From Kitasatospora sp. MAP5-34 (GTDB lineage Bacteria > Actinomycetota > Actinomycetes > Streptomycetales > Streptomycetaceae): a DNA stretch of 42,353 nucleotides. This document shows, in pieces, positions 14,125 to 22,606 of the stretch; the first letter of the stretch is position 1; every line of letters begins with the position of its first letter. The position numbers and the translations under genes were made by a program. The notes under the pieces are model-generated. The model ran no database searches, was not told the DNA's origin, and worked only from the letters and a program-made list of their open reading frames with translations. The stretch is from the NCBI RefSeq assembly GCF_029894335.1, contig NZ_JARXZC010000050.1, forward strand, positions 1 to 42,353, given 5' to 3'.

Positions 14125-15198
14125 GTGCCCGAACTGCGCGTCGTGGCGGTCAGCAATGACGGCACACGTCTGGTGCTCAAGGCTGCCGACAGCACGGAGT
14201 ACACCCTCCCCATCGACGAGCGGCTACGCGCCGCCATCCGTGGTGACCGGCCACGCCTCGGCCAGATCGAGATCGAGGTCGAGAGCCACCTCCGCCCCCG
14301 TGACATCCAGGCGCGGATACGTGCCGGTGCCTCCGCCGAGGAGGTCGCCCAGGCGGCCGGCATCTCGGTGGACCGGGTACGGCGCTTCGAGGGTCCGGTG
14401 CTGGCCGAGCGTGCCTTCATGGCCGAGCGGGCGCGGAAGACCGCGATCCGCCGGCACGGCGAGTCGACAGGTCCGCAGCTCGGTGAGGCGGTGGCCGAGC
14501 GGCTGGCGCTGCGCGGGGCCGAGAAGGACACCGAGCGGTGGGACTCCTGGCGTCGCGACGACGGCACCTGGGAGGTCATCCTCTACTTCCGGGCCGACGG
14601 TGAGGGCCTCAGCGCGAGCTGGTCCTACGACCCGCCGCGCCGGTTGGTGCAGCCGAACGACGACGAAGCCCGCACGCTGATCGGTGAGAGCCCGGAGCGC
14701 GAGGAGGAGTCGGTCTTCCCGTTCATCCCCCGGATCGCCCGGCTCCCGCAGGACCGGCCGTCCCGTCCGATGATCGAACGCCCCTCGCCCGACCGGATCA
14801 TGTCCGGGATCGAACGCCCTTCGGCGGACCGGATCATGTCCGGCCGCGAGGTGCGGGAGAGCCGGGAGGCGGCCGCCGAGAACCGGGATTCGCTGACCAG
14901 CCTGCTGGACGTCGTGCCCGCCTTCCGGAACGACCTCGCCATCCCCGCCGTCGAGGCGGTGCCGACCGAGGCGCCGGAGGAGGCCGAGGAGCAGCAGGCG
15001 GCTCCGGCCGCCAGCATCGGCGCGGGTTCGGCGTACGCGGACATCCTGATGCCGCGCGCCGTCGCACCGCACCGGGAGCGACTGGTCGGGACGACGGACC
15101 GTCAGGCCGAGGCGGACGGCGTCCGGCCGGGCCGGCGGGCCACCGTGCCCAGCTGGGACGAGATCGTCTTCGGCAGCAGGCGCAAGAAGCAGGAGTAA
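14125..15198 (+). CDS. sepH: Septation protein SepH
   Basis: A 357-residue cytoplasmic cell-division protein. In streptomycetes SepH binds FtsZ and promotes filament assembly during sporulation septation. The N-terminal DUF3071 domain (MPELRVVAVSNDGTRLVLKA to about residue 175) contains a helix-turn-helix-like segment (DIQARIRAGASAEEVAQAAGISVDRVRRFEG). A long disordered linker follows, with a 12-residue tandem duplication at residues 217-240. The C terminus (VPSWDEIVFGSRRKKQE) is the short conserved tail seen in the family. GTG 14125 has GGGAGGT upstream; the open frame to 13837 crosses the structured leader and is not protein-like. It is followed by a large terminator. Confidence 0.95.
   Translation: MPELRVVAVSNDGTRLVLKAADSTEYTLPIDERLRAAIRGDRPRLGQIEIEVESHLRPRDIQARIRAGASAEEVAQAAGISVDRVRRFEGPVLAERAFMAERARKTAIRRHGESTGPQLGEAVAERLALRGAEKDTERWDSWRRDDGTWEVILYFRADGEGLSASWSYDPPRRLVQPNDDEARTLIGESPEREEESVFPFIPRIARLPQDRPSRPMIERPSPDRIMSGIERPSADRIMSGREVRESREAAAENRDSLTSLLDVVPAFRNDLAIPAVEAVPTEAPEEAEEQQAAPAASIGAGSAYADILMPRAVAPHRERLVGTTDRQAEADGVRPGRRATVPSWDEIVFGSRRKKQE
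14773..14844 (+). repeat. 36-bp in-frame tandem duplication in sepH
   Basis: Two 36-base copies abut at 14773-14808 and 14809-14844 with four mismatches. They encode IERPSPDRIMSG and IERPSADRIMSG in the SepH linker. Confidence 0.9.
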
Positions 15199-15225
15199 AG
15201 GCCCGGTCAGAGCGGGTGAACCAGT

Positions 15226-15306
15226 AGGGGCCCGGGGAACTGCGCGAAACGGAAGAGTGCGGGCCTGTTGCCTTCCGGTCTCGCGCACTTCCCCGCGCCC
15301 CTTTTT
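15226..15306. terminator. Long terminator made of a common streptomycete intergenic repeat
   Basis: AGGGGC, GGGGAACTGCGCGA and CGGAAG on the left pair with CTTCCG, TCGCGCACTTCCCC and GCCCCT on the right, ending CTTTTT. From memory the text GGGGAACTGCGCGA beside CGCGCCCC occurs in very many streptomycete intergenic regions. It lies between convergent sepH and the rhodanese gene. Confidence 0.75.
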
Positions 15307-15318
15307 GTGGCTGGTGTG

Positions 15319-16197
15319 TCAGCCCGGCAGCATGCCCGTCGCGGCGGGGTTCTCCGGGTTGGCGGACCACTCGCTCCAGGAGCCCGGGTAGAGGACGCCC
15401 GGGAAGCCGGCCACCGCCAGGGCGAGCAGCTCGTGCGCGGCCGTCACGCCCGAGCCGCAGTAGACGCCGACCTCCCGCTCGCCCGCGCCGAGAGCGCTGA
15501 AGCGCGCGGTCAGCTCGGCGGGGGTGCGGAAGCGACCGTCGGCGGTCACGTTCTCGGCGGTGGGCGCGCTCACCGCGCCGGGGATGTGCCCGGCGCGCGG
15601 GTCGAGCGGCTCCACCTCGCCTCGGTACCGCTCCCCCGCGCGGGCGTCCAACAGCAGGCCGGTACGGGCCAGTTCGGCGGCCTGCCCGGCGTCGACGGTG
15701 GGCAGCTGCCCGGGGACGGGCTTGAAGTCGCCGAGCTCGGTGTCCGGTACCTCGGCCGTCAGCGGCAGCCCGGCCTCCCGCCAGCCGGTCACTCCACCGT
15801 CCAGCACCCGGACGTCCGGGTGCCCGGCCCAGCGCAGCAGCCACCAGGCCCGGGCCGCCGAGAGCGCGGGCCCCGCGTCGTACACCACCACCGGCCGGCC
15901 GGCACTCACCCCGGCGCGGCGCAGGGCGGCGCCGAACTCCTCCGGGTCGGGCAGCGGATGGCGGCCGGCGCTGCCGGGCGTACCCGCCAAGTCCCGGTCC
16001 AGGTCGATGAAGTGAGCGCCGGGCAGGTGTCCGGCCGCGTACTCCTCGGGCCCGGACGGGCCGGTCGGCTGGAAAGCCGGCAGCCGGTAGCGGATGTCGA
16101 GCAGCACCGGCGGACGGGCGGACGCCAGCGCGTCGTGCAGTTCGGCGACGGAGATCAGCGGAGAGGCGCATGTGGCGGAGATATCCATGCCTCCCAT
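15319..16197 (-). CDS. Sulfurtransferase with two rhodanese domains
   Basis: A 292-residue cytoplasmic rhodanese-type enzyme. The N-terminal domain (ISVAELHDALASARPPVLLDIRY) has lost the catalytic Cys. The C-terminal domain carries the active loop CGSGVTA, which with Gly-Ser after Cys resembles 3-mercaptopyruvate sulfurtransferases more than thiosulfate sulfurtransferases (CRKGVT). It moves sulfur from a donor to cyanide or a thiol acceptor. ATG 16197 (MGGMDIS) is chosen with AGGT in front; ATG 16188 is too close to GGGAGG, and the frame beyond 16197 is not family-like. Divergent from the VOC gene. Confidence 0.9.
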   Translation of the reverse strand: MGGMDISATCASPLISVAELHDALASARPPVLLDIRYRLPAFQPTGPSGPEEYAAGHLPGAHFIDLDRDLAGTPGSAGRHPLPDPEEFGAALRRAGVSAGRPVVVYDAGPALSAARAWWLLRWAGHPDVRVLDGGVTGWREAGLPLTAEVPDTELGDFKPVPGQLPTVDAGQAAELARTGLLLDARAGERYRGEVEPLDPRAGHIPGAVSAPTAENVTADGRFRTPAELTARFSALGAGEREVGVYCGSGVTAAHELLALAVAGFPGVLYPGSWSEWSANPENPAATGMLPG

Positions 16198-16339
16198 TGT
16201 GACCTGCGGCACCCGGGTCTTTGTCACGTCTTTGCCCGCCTCACCGCGCGAACTGGCCACTGCGGCGGCCCAGGAGTGGAAGCATCACCCTGGGGCGCGC
16301 GGCGGCCCGGTCGGCCGGCCCCCGTCGAGGAGGCACGCG

Positions 16340-17107
16340 ATGACTGCGGTGAAGGTCCGGTTGGCTCAGGGAACGCCCTGCTGGGTGAGCCTGATGACCA
16401 GTGACCAGGAAGGCGCCATGGCCTTCTACGGAACATTGCTGGGCTGGGAGTACACCCCGGGCCCGACCCAGCTGGGCGCGTACGTGCGCGCCACTCTCGG
16501 CGGCGCGAAGGTCGCCGGCATCGGGAGCACCCCGCCCCCGGGCGGCCACCGCGCCGAATGGACCACCTACTTCGCCGTGGACAACGCCGACGAAGTGTCA
16601 CAGCGGGTCAACGAGTGCGGCGGAACCGTCGCGGTCGGCCCGCTGCAGGCGGAACACGCCGGACGGCTGGCGATCGCGGCCGATCTCTCGGGTGCGGTGT
16701 TCGGCCTCTGGCAGGGCGAGGAGCACCTCGGCTGGGAGGTGTCCGGGGAACCCGGCGCACCGGCCTGGAGTGAGCTGCTGACACCTGACGTACCAGCAGC
16801 GGCCGTCTTCTACCGCGCCGTCCTGGGCCAGGACCCCTCCCCCGACCGGGACGGGAACACCGCGCTGCTGGTGGACGGCCGGCCCGTCGCGGGCATCCGG
16901 CGCAGCACCACCCCGAGCGGCGGAGGACGGCCGCACTGGCAGGTCCACTTCGCCGTCGCCGACGCTGATCTGACGGTACGTCAGACAGTGGGCCTCGGCG
17001 GCCAGGTGTCGGACGGGCCGCAGGACACGCCGTACGGCCGGGTCGCCTGGCTCAACGACCCCCAGGGCGGACGGTTCGCGGTCGTCCAACTGCCGGACAC
17101 GGCCTAG
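16340..17107 (+). CDS. VOC family protein with two glyoxalase-type domains
   Basis: A 255-residue protein made of two vicinal-oxygen-chelate modules: about residues 12-125 (PCWVSLMTSDQEGAMAFYG to FGLWQ) and 135-253 (AWSELLTPDVPAAAVFYRA to GRFAVVQL). This double layout is common in streptomycetes and is often annotated as hydroxylase or glyoxalase, but the real substrate is unknown; metal-binding His/Glu positions are not all clear, so it may bind a ligand rather than catalyse. ATG 16340 has GAGGAGG upstream. Its stop overlaps the stop of convergent tdk on the other strand: the sequence CTAG supplies TAG to both. Confidence 0.85.
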   Translation: MTAVKVRLAQGTPCWVSLMTSDQEGAMAFYGTLLGWEYTPGPTQLGAYVRATLGGAKVAGIGSTPPPGGHRAEWTTYFAVDNADEVSQRVNECGGTVAVGPLQAEHAGRLAIAADLSGAVFGLWQGEEHLGWEVSGEPGAPAWSELLTPDVPAAAVFYRAVLGQDPSPDRDGNTALLVDGRPVAGIRRSTTPSGGGRPHWQVHFAVADADLTVRQTVGLGGQVSDGPQDTPYGRVAWLNDPQGGRFAVVQLPDTA

Positions 17108-17760
17108 GCCCGCTGGTCCTCGAAGGGGAGGACGTCCGGGGAGAGGACCGCGACGCGGGCCGTGGCCGAGGTGAGGCGGCGGCGGTGGTGGCGGCGGCAG
17201 AGGACCTCGTAGCCGACCTCGCCCGCGCTGACGGCGATGTCGCCGACGACGACCTGCGCGCCCTCGACGACCATGACGCCGCCGACCGTGCGGGCGTTGT
17301 GGGTGGCCCGGGCGCCGCACCAGCAGAGGGCCTCGACCTGGAGGACCTCGACCCGGTCGGCGAGTTCGATCAGGCGTTGGGAGCCGGGGAAGAGCTTGGT
17401 GCGGAAGTCGGTGGTGATGCCGAAGGTGAAGACGTCGATGCCGAGTTCGTCGACCACCCGGGCGAGCTGGTCGACCTGCTCACAGGCGTAGAAGTTGGCC
17501 TCGTCGCAGATCAGGTAGTCGACCTTGCCGCCCGCCGAGAGCAGTTGCACCACGTGGGCGTGGAAGTCGAAGCCGTCCGTGACCTCGACCGCGTCGGCCC
17601 GCAGGCCGAGCCGGCTGGAGATGGTGGAGGCACCCGCGCGGTCGTGGCGGGAGAAGATGATCCCCTGCCGGCCGCGCGCGGCGTGGTTGTGGTCCAGCTG
17701 GAGTGCGAGCGTCGACTTGCCGCAGTCCATCGTGCCGGAGAAGAAGACCAGTTCAGCCAT
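17104..17760 (-). CDS. tdk: Thymidine kinase, type II
   Basis: Phosphorylates thymidine with ATP in the salvage pathway. The 218-residue sequence has the P-loop FFSGTMDCGKSTLAL at residues 6-20, the DEANFY motif with the catalytic Glu region (Walker B, near 93-98), the substrate lasso, and a zinc site built from ALCWCG and LCRRHH. ATG 17760 is clear from the family start MAELVFFSGTMDCGKST. It follows the phosphodiesterase gene by 32 bases on the same strand, probably in one transcript with DUF5998. No terminator fits at its 3' end, where it runs straight into the convergent VOC gene. Confidence 0.95.
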   Translation of the reverse strand: MAELVFFSGTMDCGKSTLALQLDHNHAARGRQGIIFSRHDRAGASTISSRLGLRADAVEVTDGFDFHAHVVQLLSAGGKVDYLICDEANFYACEQVDQLARVVDELGIDVFTFGITTDFRTKLFPGSQRLIELADRVEVLQVEALCWCGARATHNARTVGGVMVVEGAQVVVGDIAVSAGEVGYEVLCRRHHRRRLTSATARVAVLSPDVLPFEDQRA

Positions 17761-17792
17761 GGGTGGAGCAGGGGCCTTTCGAAGAGAGAGGG

Positions 17793-18959
17793 TCAGCCGC
17801 GGACTTCGAGCAGCGGCACGAGCTGCTCGACGGGGGTCATCGACCCGTGCAGGCCGATCATCGAGGACTCGCCGGGCTCCTTGCGGGAGGCGATCACCGC
17901 GATGTCGTCCCGGGCGGCGGCCACCACGTCACCGATCCGGCCGTAGACCCGGTCGTCGACCGCGGGACCGAACCAGCCCGCCGCTATCGCCTGGTCCCTG
18001 GTCGCGACCCACATCCGGTCCCCGAGCACCTCGCTCCAGACCGTGAACACGTCGGCTGCGGCGCCCGGGACGGCGTACACGTGCCGGGCCCGGCCCTCGC
18101 CGCCGAGCAGGGCGACGCCCGCGCTCAGCTCCCAGTCCTCGTCGAAGTCGATCCGGTCCTCGGGGGCGATGTCGATCATGCCGTGGTCGGCCGTGACGTA
18201 CAGCGCCGAGCGCGGCGGGAGCTGTTCGGCGAGCCGCTTCGTCAGCCGGTCGACGTTGTTGAGCATCAGCCGCCACTCGTCCGAGTCCACGCCGTAGCGG
18301 TGTCCGGCACCGTCCAGTTCACTGACGTACGTGTAGACCAGCGCCCGGTCGTGCTCGGCCAGCCACTGGGCGGAGGCGTCCATCCGCTCCTCGGCGGTGG
18401 TCCGGCCGAGGAAGGTGCCGCCGGAGAGCGCGACCTTGGTGAGCGGGGTCTGCGCGAACAGCGGGGAGGAGATCTGGCAGGTGGCCACCCCGGCCGCGTG
18501 GACCTGCTCGAAGACCGTCGGGTAAGGCTGCCAGACCTTCGGCTCGACCGGCGGCTGCCAGCGCAGCTGGTTCATCAGGTGCCCGGCACCCGGCACCGCG
18601 ACGGTGTACCCGGCCAGGCCGTGCAGCCCCGGGGTGAGCCCGGTGCCGACGGAGGCGAGCGAGGTCGCGGTGGTGGACGGGAAGCCGGAGGTGATCGCCC
18701 GGCCGCCCGCGATCAGCGAGGTCAGGAAGGGCGCCCAGTCGGGGTGACGCTTGATCAGCTCCCAGCCCATGCCGTCGACCAGGAAGACACAGACCCGGTC
18801 GGCGGGCTCCAGCGGCAGGCCGCTGGAGAAGCCGGGCACGCCGAGCCCGGCCGCCACGGCGGGCAGCAGGTCGGCGAGCGAGCCCGTCCCGTACGCGGGG
18901 GCGGGGGCGTCGGAGGGGTCGAGGATCTCGAAGGCGTCGTACCCGAGGTGCGTCGTCAT
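17793..18959 (-). CDS. Alkaline-phosphatase-superfamily phosphodiesterase/nucleotide pyrophosphatase
   Basis: A 388-residue protein of the type-I phosphodiesterase/NPP group. The metal ligands and nucleophile can be placed: FLVDGMGWEL (Asp), GFPSTTATSLASVGTG (Thr nucleophile), ELDGAGHRYG (Asp and His) and TADHGMID (Asp-His). No signal peptide is evident, so it probably works in the cytoplasm, unlike many relatives; the substrate is not known. ATG 18959 (MTTHLGYDAFE) was chosen; the longer open frame upstream overlaps DUF5998 and is a shadow. It starts eight bases after the DUF5998 stop, so the two are co-transcribed. Confidence 0.88.
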   Translation of the reverse strand: MTTHLGYDAFEILDPSDAPAPAYGTGSLADLLPAVAAGLGVPGFSSGLPLEPADRVCVFLVDGMGWELIKRHPDWAPFLTSLIAGGRAITSGFPSTTATSLASVGTGLTPGLHGLAGYTVAVPGAGHLMNQLRWQPPVEPKVWQPYPTVFEQVHAAGVATCQISSPLFAQTPLTKVALSGGTFLGRTTAEERMDASAQWLAEHDRALVYTYVSELDGAGHRYGVDSDEWRLMLNNVDRLTKRLAEQLPPRSALYVTADHGMIDIAPEDRIDFDEDWELSAGVALLGGEGRARHVYAVPGAAADVFTVWSEVLGDRMWVATRDQAIAAGWFGPAVDDRVYGRIGDVVAAARDDIAVIASRKEPGESSMIGLHGSMTPVEQLVPLLEVRG

Positions 18960-18967
18960 GGAGCGCG

Positions 18968-19558
18968 TCAGCCCCGGGTGGCGATCGTCGCTTCGGACAG
19001 TGCCCGCGCGAAGATCAACGCCTGCCGGACCGTCTCCGGCCCGTCCCCCGCCTCGCTGACCCGCAGTGACAGGTCGTCGGCCGTCGCCGAACCGGTGTAG
19101 CCGTGGTCGGCCTCGCAGTTCGGGTCCGAGCAGCCAGCCGGCTCCAGGTCGATCCGCTGGACCGCCCCCCAGCCGATGGTCAGCACGACTTCGCGGGGCA
19201 GGGTGCCGGGGGTGTACGTCTCCGGGTTGGCGACCATCCGGCTGAGCACCACGGAGCCGATCCGGTCCAGCCGGACGCACTCGGTCGAGGTGGTCGCGTA
19301 CGGGACCGGGCTGGTCGCGTCGGCGTTCTGCTCGTCGGTGTGGCTGACCACGAAACGGGACGGGGTGAGCACCAGCACGGTGACGTGCCGGCGGACCTCG
19401 TTCGCGTCGAAGGTGGTCTCCTGGTGCACCAGGTAGGAGGTGATCGGCTCGGGGCCCACCGCGGACTCGACGGCCTCGGACACCAGTGCCGGGTAGTAGC
19501 CGCTGCGCTCGATCGCCGAACGCAGGTCCTGCGTGGTGGTGGTACCGGTCTTGGCCAT
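18968..19558 (-). CDS. DUF5998 family protein
   Basis: A 196-residue soluble protein of the actinobacterial DUF5998 family, function unknown. It has conserved N-terminal helix (DLRSAIERSGYYPALVSEAVE), a beta-rich core (TVLVLTPSRFVVSHTDE), and a CSDPNCEADHGYTG cluster near residue 150 that could bind metal. ATG 19558 has GGATGGAGCT before it. It heads a transcript with the phosphodiesterase and tdk. The strict pairing with the phosphodiesterase suggests a joint role, but nothing more can be read. Confidence 0.83.
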   Translation of the reverse strand: MAKTGTTTTQDLRSAIERSGYYPALVSEAVESAVGPEPITSYLVHQETTFDANEVRRHVTVLVLTPSRFVVSHTDEQNADATSPVPYATTSTECVRLDRIGSVVLSRMVANPETYTPGTLPREVVLTIGWGAVQRIDLEPAGCSDPNCEADHGYTGSATADDLSLRVSEAGDGPETVRQALIFARALSEATIATRG

Positions 19559-19626
19559 AGCTCCATCCTGGCATGTCCCGCCGACGAAGCGGGCGGCACT
19601 GGGCCGGGCTTCTGGCGTTCAGCGCC

Positions 19627-19647
19627 CCTTGGCAGGCGCAACCAAGG
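19627..19647 (-). terminator. Weak hairpin after the acetyltransferase gene
   Basis: CCTTGG and CCAAGG are perfect inverted arms around nine bases, five bases past the stop codon. The stem is short, so read-through into the DUF5998 operon is possible. Confidence 0.3.
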
Positions 19648-19651
19648 AAGG

Positions 19652-22438
19652 TTACAGGGTGCTCATGGCGCGCGGACCCAGGTCGTTGCGCACCGGGAGC
19701 GGTGCGATCCGCACCCGCGCCTCCAGAACCGCCAGCCCGTGCGGGGCCACGACCACGGGTTCGAGGTCGACCGAGGCGACCTCGGGCAGATCGTCGAGCA
19801 GCCGGGAGACCCGGAGCAGCAGCTCCTCCAGGGCGGCGGTGTCCACCGGGACGGCACCGCGCCAGCCGAACAGCAGCGGCGCGGCCCGGACCTCGCGGAT
19901 CAGCGCGGCCACGTCCTGGTCGGTCGCCGGGATCAGCCGGTGGGCCACGTCGCCGAGCAGCTCGGCCGGGGCGCCCGCCAGCCCGAAGGAGAGGATCGCG
20001 CCGGCGCCGGGGTCGAGGGTGGCGCCGATCACGGTGTCCACCCCGCGCGGGGCCAGCTGCTGCACCACCAGCCGGGCCCGGGCCGCCCCGCCGAGCAGGG
20101 CGTCCAGCTCCCGGTACGCGCGGCGCAGCCCCGGCTCGCCCGTCAGGTCGAGGCGGACGCTGCCCAGGTCGGGGCGGTGCCGCAGGTGCTCGGCGGTGGC
20201 CTTGAGGGCGACGGGGTAGCCGAGACCGGCGGCGGCGCGCAGCGCGCTCTCCTCGTCCGGCGCGGGCAGGGCGGGGAGGAGCTCGATGCCGTAGTGGCCG
20301 AGCAGGGCGGTGGCCTCGGCGTCGGGGAGCGTAATGCGTGCGCCACCGGGCTGGAGCCGGGCCGCAGCCGCCGTACGGGTGTTCAGGGCCGTCTCGACCA
20401 GGGTGCGGGCCTGGGCCTCCTCGATCCGGTCCAGCTCCGGGACGCGGGCGGTCTCCTCGGCCTCGGCGGTCCGGCGGCGCCAGTCCGCGTAGTGCACGGC
20501 GTGCGCCAGCGCGCGGACGGCGCGCTCGGGGGCGGGGTAGGCGGGGATGCGCCCGGCGCGCAGGCGTTCGGGCAGCTCGGTGAGCGCGAGGTGGGTGAGC
20601 AGCAGGGGTTTGCCGACCTGGCGGGCCCGGACCACCGCTTCGAGCAGGGCCTCGGCGAACTCGGGCTCGTCGGCGCCCAGGTCCGCCGAGGGCGGCTGGG
20701 TGCCGATCGACGGGATGGCGACCGCGATCACCGCGTCCACGGCCGGGTCGGTGAGGGCGGTGTCCAGGGCGATCCGGAAGTTCTCGCCGGTGGCACCGGT
20801 GGTGAGATCGACCGGCGTACGCGGGCGCAGTCCGGCGCCGAGGCAGGCGTCGTGGGTGAGCAGGCCGAGCGAGTCGGAGTTGCCGACCACCGCGACCCGG
20901 TCGCCGGCCGGGAGGGGCTGCCCGGCGAGCAGCTCGCCGGTGTCGAACAGCTCGGTGATGGTCTCCACCCGCAGCACACCGGCCTGCTGGAAGAGGGCGT
21001 CCACGGTGGCGTCCCGCAGCCCGCCGGCGGCCGGTTGGACGGCGTGGCCGGGCGGGAGGCTGCCGGTGTGCCGGGCGCCCTTGACCACCACCACCGGCTT
21101 CACGGCGGCGAGGCGGCGGGCGATCCGGGTGAACTTGCGGGGGTTGCCGAAGGACTCCAGGTAGAGCAGCACGACCTCGGTCGCCGGGTCCTCCTCCCAG
21201 TACTGGAGCCAGTCGTTGCCGGAGACGTCGGCGCGGTTGCCGACCGAGGCGAAGGAGGAGACGCCCAGGCCCCGGCGGTGGGCGGCCTCCAGCAGGGCCA
21301 CACCGATCGCGCCGGACTGGCAGAACAGGCCGAACGGGCCGCGCTCGGGCAGGACGGGCGCGAGCGAGGCGTTGAGCGGGTGCTCGGGGTCGGTGTCGAT
21401 CAGGCCGAAGGCGTTCGGACCGACCACCCGCATCCCGGCGGCGCGGGCCTGCCGGACCAGCTCGCGCTGCTGGTCGAGGCCGTCCGGCCCGGTCTCGGCG
21501 TACCCGGCGGTGACCACCACCAGGCCCTGGACGCCGTGCGCGCCGCAGTCGGCGACGGCCGACGGGACGGCGGTGGCGGGGACGGCGATGATCGCCAGGT
21601 CGACCGGGCCGGGGATGTCCAGGAGCGAGCGGTGGGTGGGGACGCCGTCCAGCTCGGTGCCGGGCGGGGCGTTCCGGTTCACCGCGTACACCGGGCCGTT
21701 GAAGCCGTTCAGATCCCGGAGCAGCGTGCGGCCGACGGACTGCGGGTGGCGGGAGACGCCGAGCACGGCGACCGAGCGCGGGGTGAGCAGCCGCTGCACG
21801 CTGCGGGCCTCGGCGCGGTGCTCGCGGGCGCGCATCACGGCGAGCGAGGCGGCGGTCGGTTCCAGGTCGAACTCGAGGTGCACGACGCCCTCGGCGAAGC
21901 TGCGGCGCTGGGTGTAGCCGGCGTCGGTGAATACCTTGACCATCTTGCGGTTCTCGGGGAGCACCTCGGCGGTGAACCGGAGGATGCCGCGCTCCTGGGC
22001 GACGGCGCCGATGTGCTCCAGCAGCGCCGACGCGACACCCCTGCCCTGGTGGGCGTCCTGGACCAGGAAGGCGACCTCGGCGTCGGTACCGGTGGCGGAG
22101 GGCCGGCCGTCCTGGTCGATCCGGTCGTAGCGGACGGTGGCGATGAACCTGTCCCGGACGACCACGGCCAGGCCGACGCGGTTGACGTAGTCGTGGTGGG
22201 TGAACCGGCGCACGTCCTTGGCGGAGAGGCGCGGGTACGGCGCGAAGAACCGGAAGTACTTCGACTGGTCGGAGACCTGCTCGTAGAACTCGACCAGTCG
22301 GTCGGCGTCCGCCTCGGTGATCGGGCGGATCCTGGCCGTGCCGCCGTCGCGCAGCAGGACGTCCGCCTCCCAGTGCTGGGGGTAGCTGTGCTCGTCGCCC
22401 TGGCGCGAAGGGTTGACTGCGGAGGTGTCCACGATCAT
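19652..22438 (-). CDS. GNAT acetyltransferase fused to acyl-CoA synthetase-like domains (Pat type)
   Basis: A 928-residue fusion. Residues ~25-190 are a GNAT acetyltransferase (ARIRPITEADADRLVEFY; acetyl-CoA loop VQDAHQGRGVASALL). The rest resembles NDP-forming acyl-CoA synthetase: CoA-binding (SVAVLGVSRHPQSVGRTLL), succinyl-CoA-ligase-like regions (GLFCQSGAIGVALLEA) and a C-terminal ATP-grasp (ALLGHYGIELLPALPAPDE). GNAT-first order matches the Pat enzyme of Streptomyces lividans, which acetylates lysines of acyl-CoA synthetases; the synthetase part there acts as a sensor. ATG 22438 is used because the frame beyond overlaps ptsH. Divergent from ptsH. The Pat role is by similarity of layout. 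Confidence 0.88.
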   Translation of the reverse strand: MIVDTSAVNPSRQGDEHSYPQHWEADVLLRDGGTARIRPITEADADRLVEFYEQVSDQSKYFRFFAPYPRLSAKDVRRFTHHDYVNRVGLAVVVRDRFIATVRYDRIDQDGRPSATGTDAEVAFLVQDAHQGRGVASALLEHIGAVAQERGILRFTAEVLPENRKMVKVFTDAGYTQRRSFAEGVVHLEFDLEPTAASLAVMRAREHRAEARSVQRLLTPRSVAVLGVSRHPQSVGRTLLRDLNGFNGPVYAVNRNAPPGTELDGVPTHRSLLDIPGPVDLAIIAVPATAVPSAVADCGAHGVQGLVVVTAGYAETGPDGLDQQRELVRQARAAGMRVVGPNAFGLIDTDPEHPLNASLAPVLPERGPFGLFCQSGAIGVALLEAAHRRGLGVSSFASVGNRADVSGNDWLQYWEEDPATEVVLLYLESFGNPRKFTRIARRLAAVKPVVVVKGARHTGSLPPGHAVQPAAGGLRDATVDALFQQAGVLRVETITELFDTGELLAGQPLPAGDRVAVVGNSDSLGLLTHDACLGAGLRPRTPVDLTTGATGENFRIALDTALTDPAVDAVIAVAIPSIGTQPPSADLGADEPEFAEALLEAVVRARQVGKPLLLTHLALTELPERLRAGRIPAYPAPERAVRALAHAVHYADWRRRTAEAEETARVPELDRIEEAQARTLVETALNTRTAAAARLQPGGARITLPDAEATALLGHYGIELLPALPAPDEESALRAAAGLGYPVALKATAEHLRHRPDLGSVRLDLTGEPGLRRAYRELDALLGGAARARLVVQQLAPRGVDTVIGATLDPGAGAILSFGLAGAPAELLGDVAHRLIPATDQDVAALIREVRAAPLLFGWRGAVPVDTAALEELLLRVSRLLDDLPEVASVDLEPVVVAPHGLAVLEARVRIAPLPVRNDLGPRAMSTL

Positions 22439-22524
22439 CAGGTTATCCGTCCGCAGGGCCGCCGTCGCCGGACCGCCTCGGACCCTCGTGCGCGGGCGGC
22501 ACGGAGGTGGCGCACACGTGGCAC

Positions 22525-22540
22525 ACTGGTCTAGACAACA
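22525..22540. promoter_or_regulatory. DasR-type (dre) operator upstream of ptsH
   Basis: ACTGGTCTAGACAACA fits the GntR-family DasR consensus (A-C/G-TGGTCTAGACCA-G/C-T) in about 13 of 16 bases, with the core TGGTCTAGAC intact. It lies 67-82 bases before the ptsH start. In Streptomyces DasR represses ptsH, ptsI and crr unless glucosamine-6-phosphate is present; here the same control is inferred. Confidence 0.8.
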
Positions 22541-22551
22541 TGGCTTCACCG

Positions 22552-22599
22552 GCACCACCTGAAGCCGGCACCACCTGACCTCAGCACCACCTGAAAGGC
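22552..22599 (+). repeat. Three 16-bp direct repeats in the ptsH leader
   Basis: GCACCACCTGA recurs at 22552, 22568 and 22584, exactly 16 bases apart, with five variable bases between. The last copy stops just before the AAAGG ribosome binding site. The unit would be part of the untranslated leader if transcription starts near the DasR-type site. Confidence 0.8.
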
Positions 22600-22606
22600 A
22601 CGTCAC

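Noticed and set aside
19103..22534. A very long open frame (1,143 codons) on the plus strand opposite the acetyltransferase gene
   Set aside because: It mirrors the codon phase of the minus-strand gene, is full of Arg/Gly/Asp/Val shadow text and has no domain. High G+C alone produces such frames.
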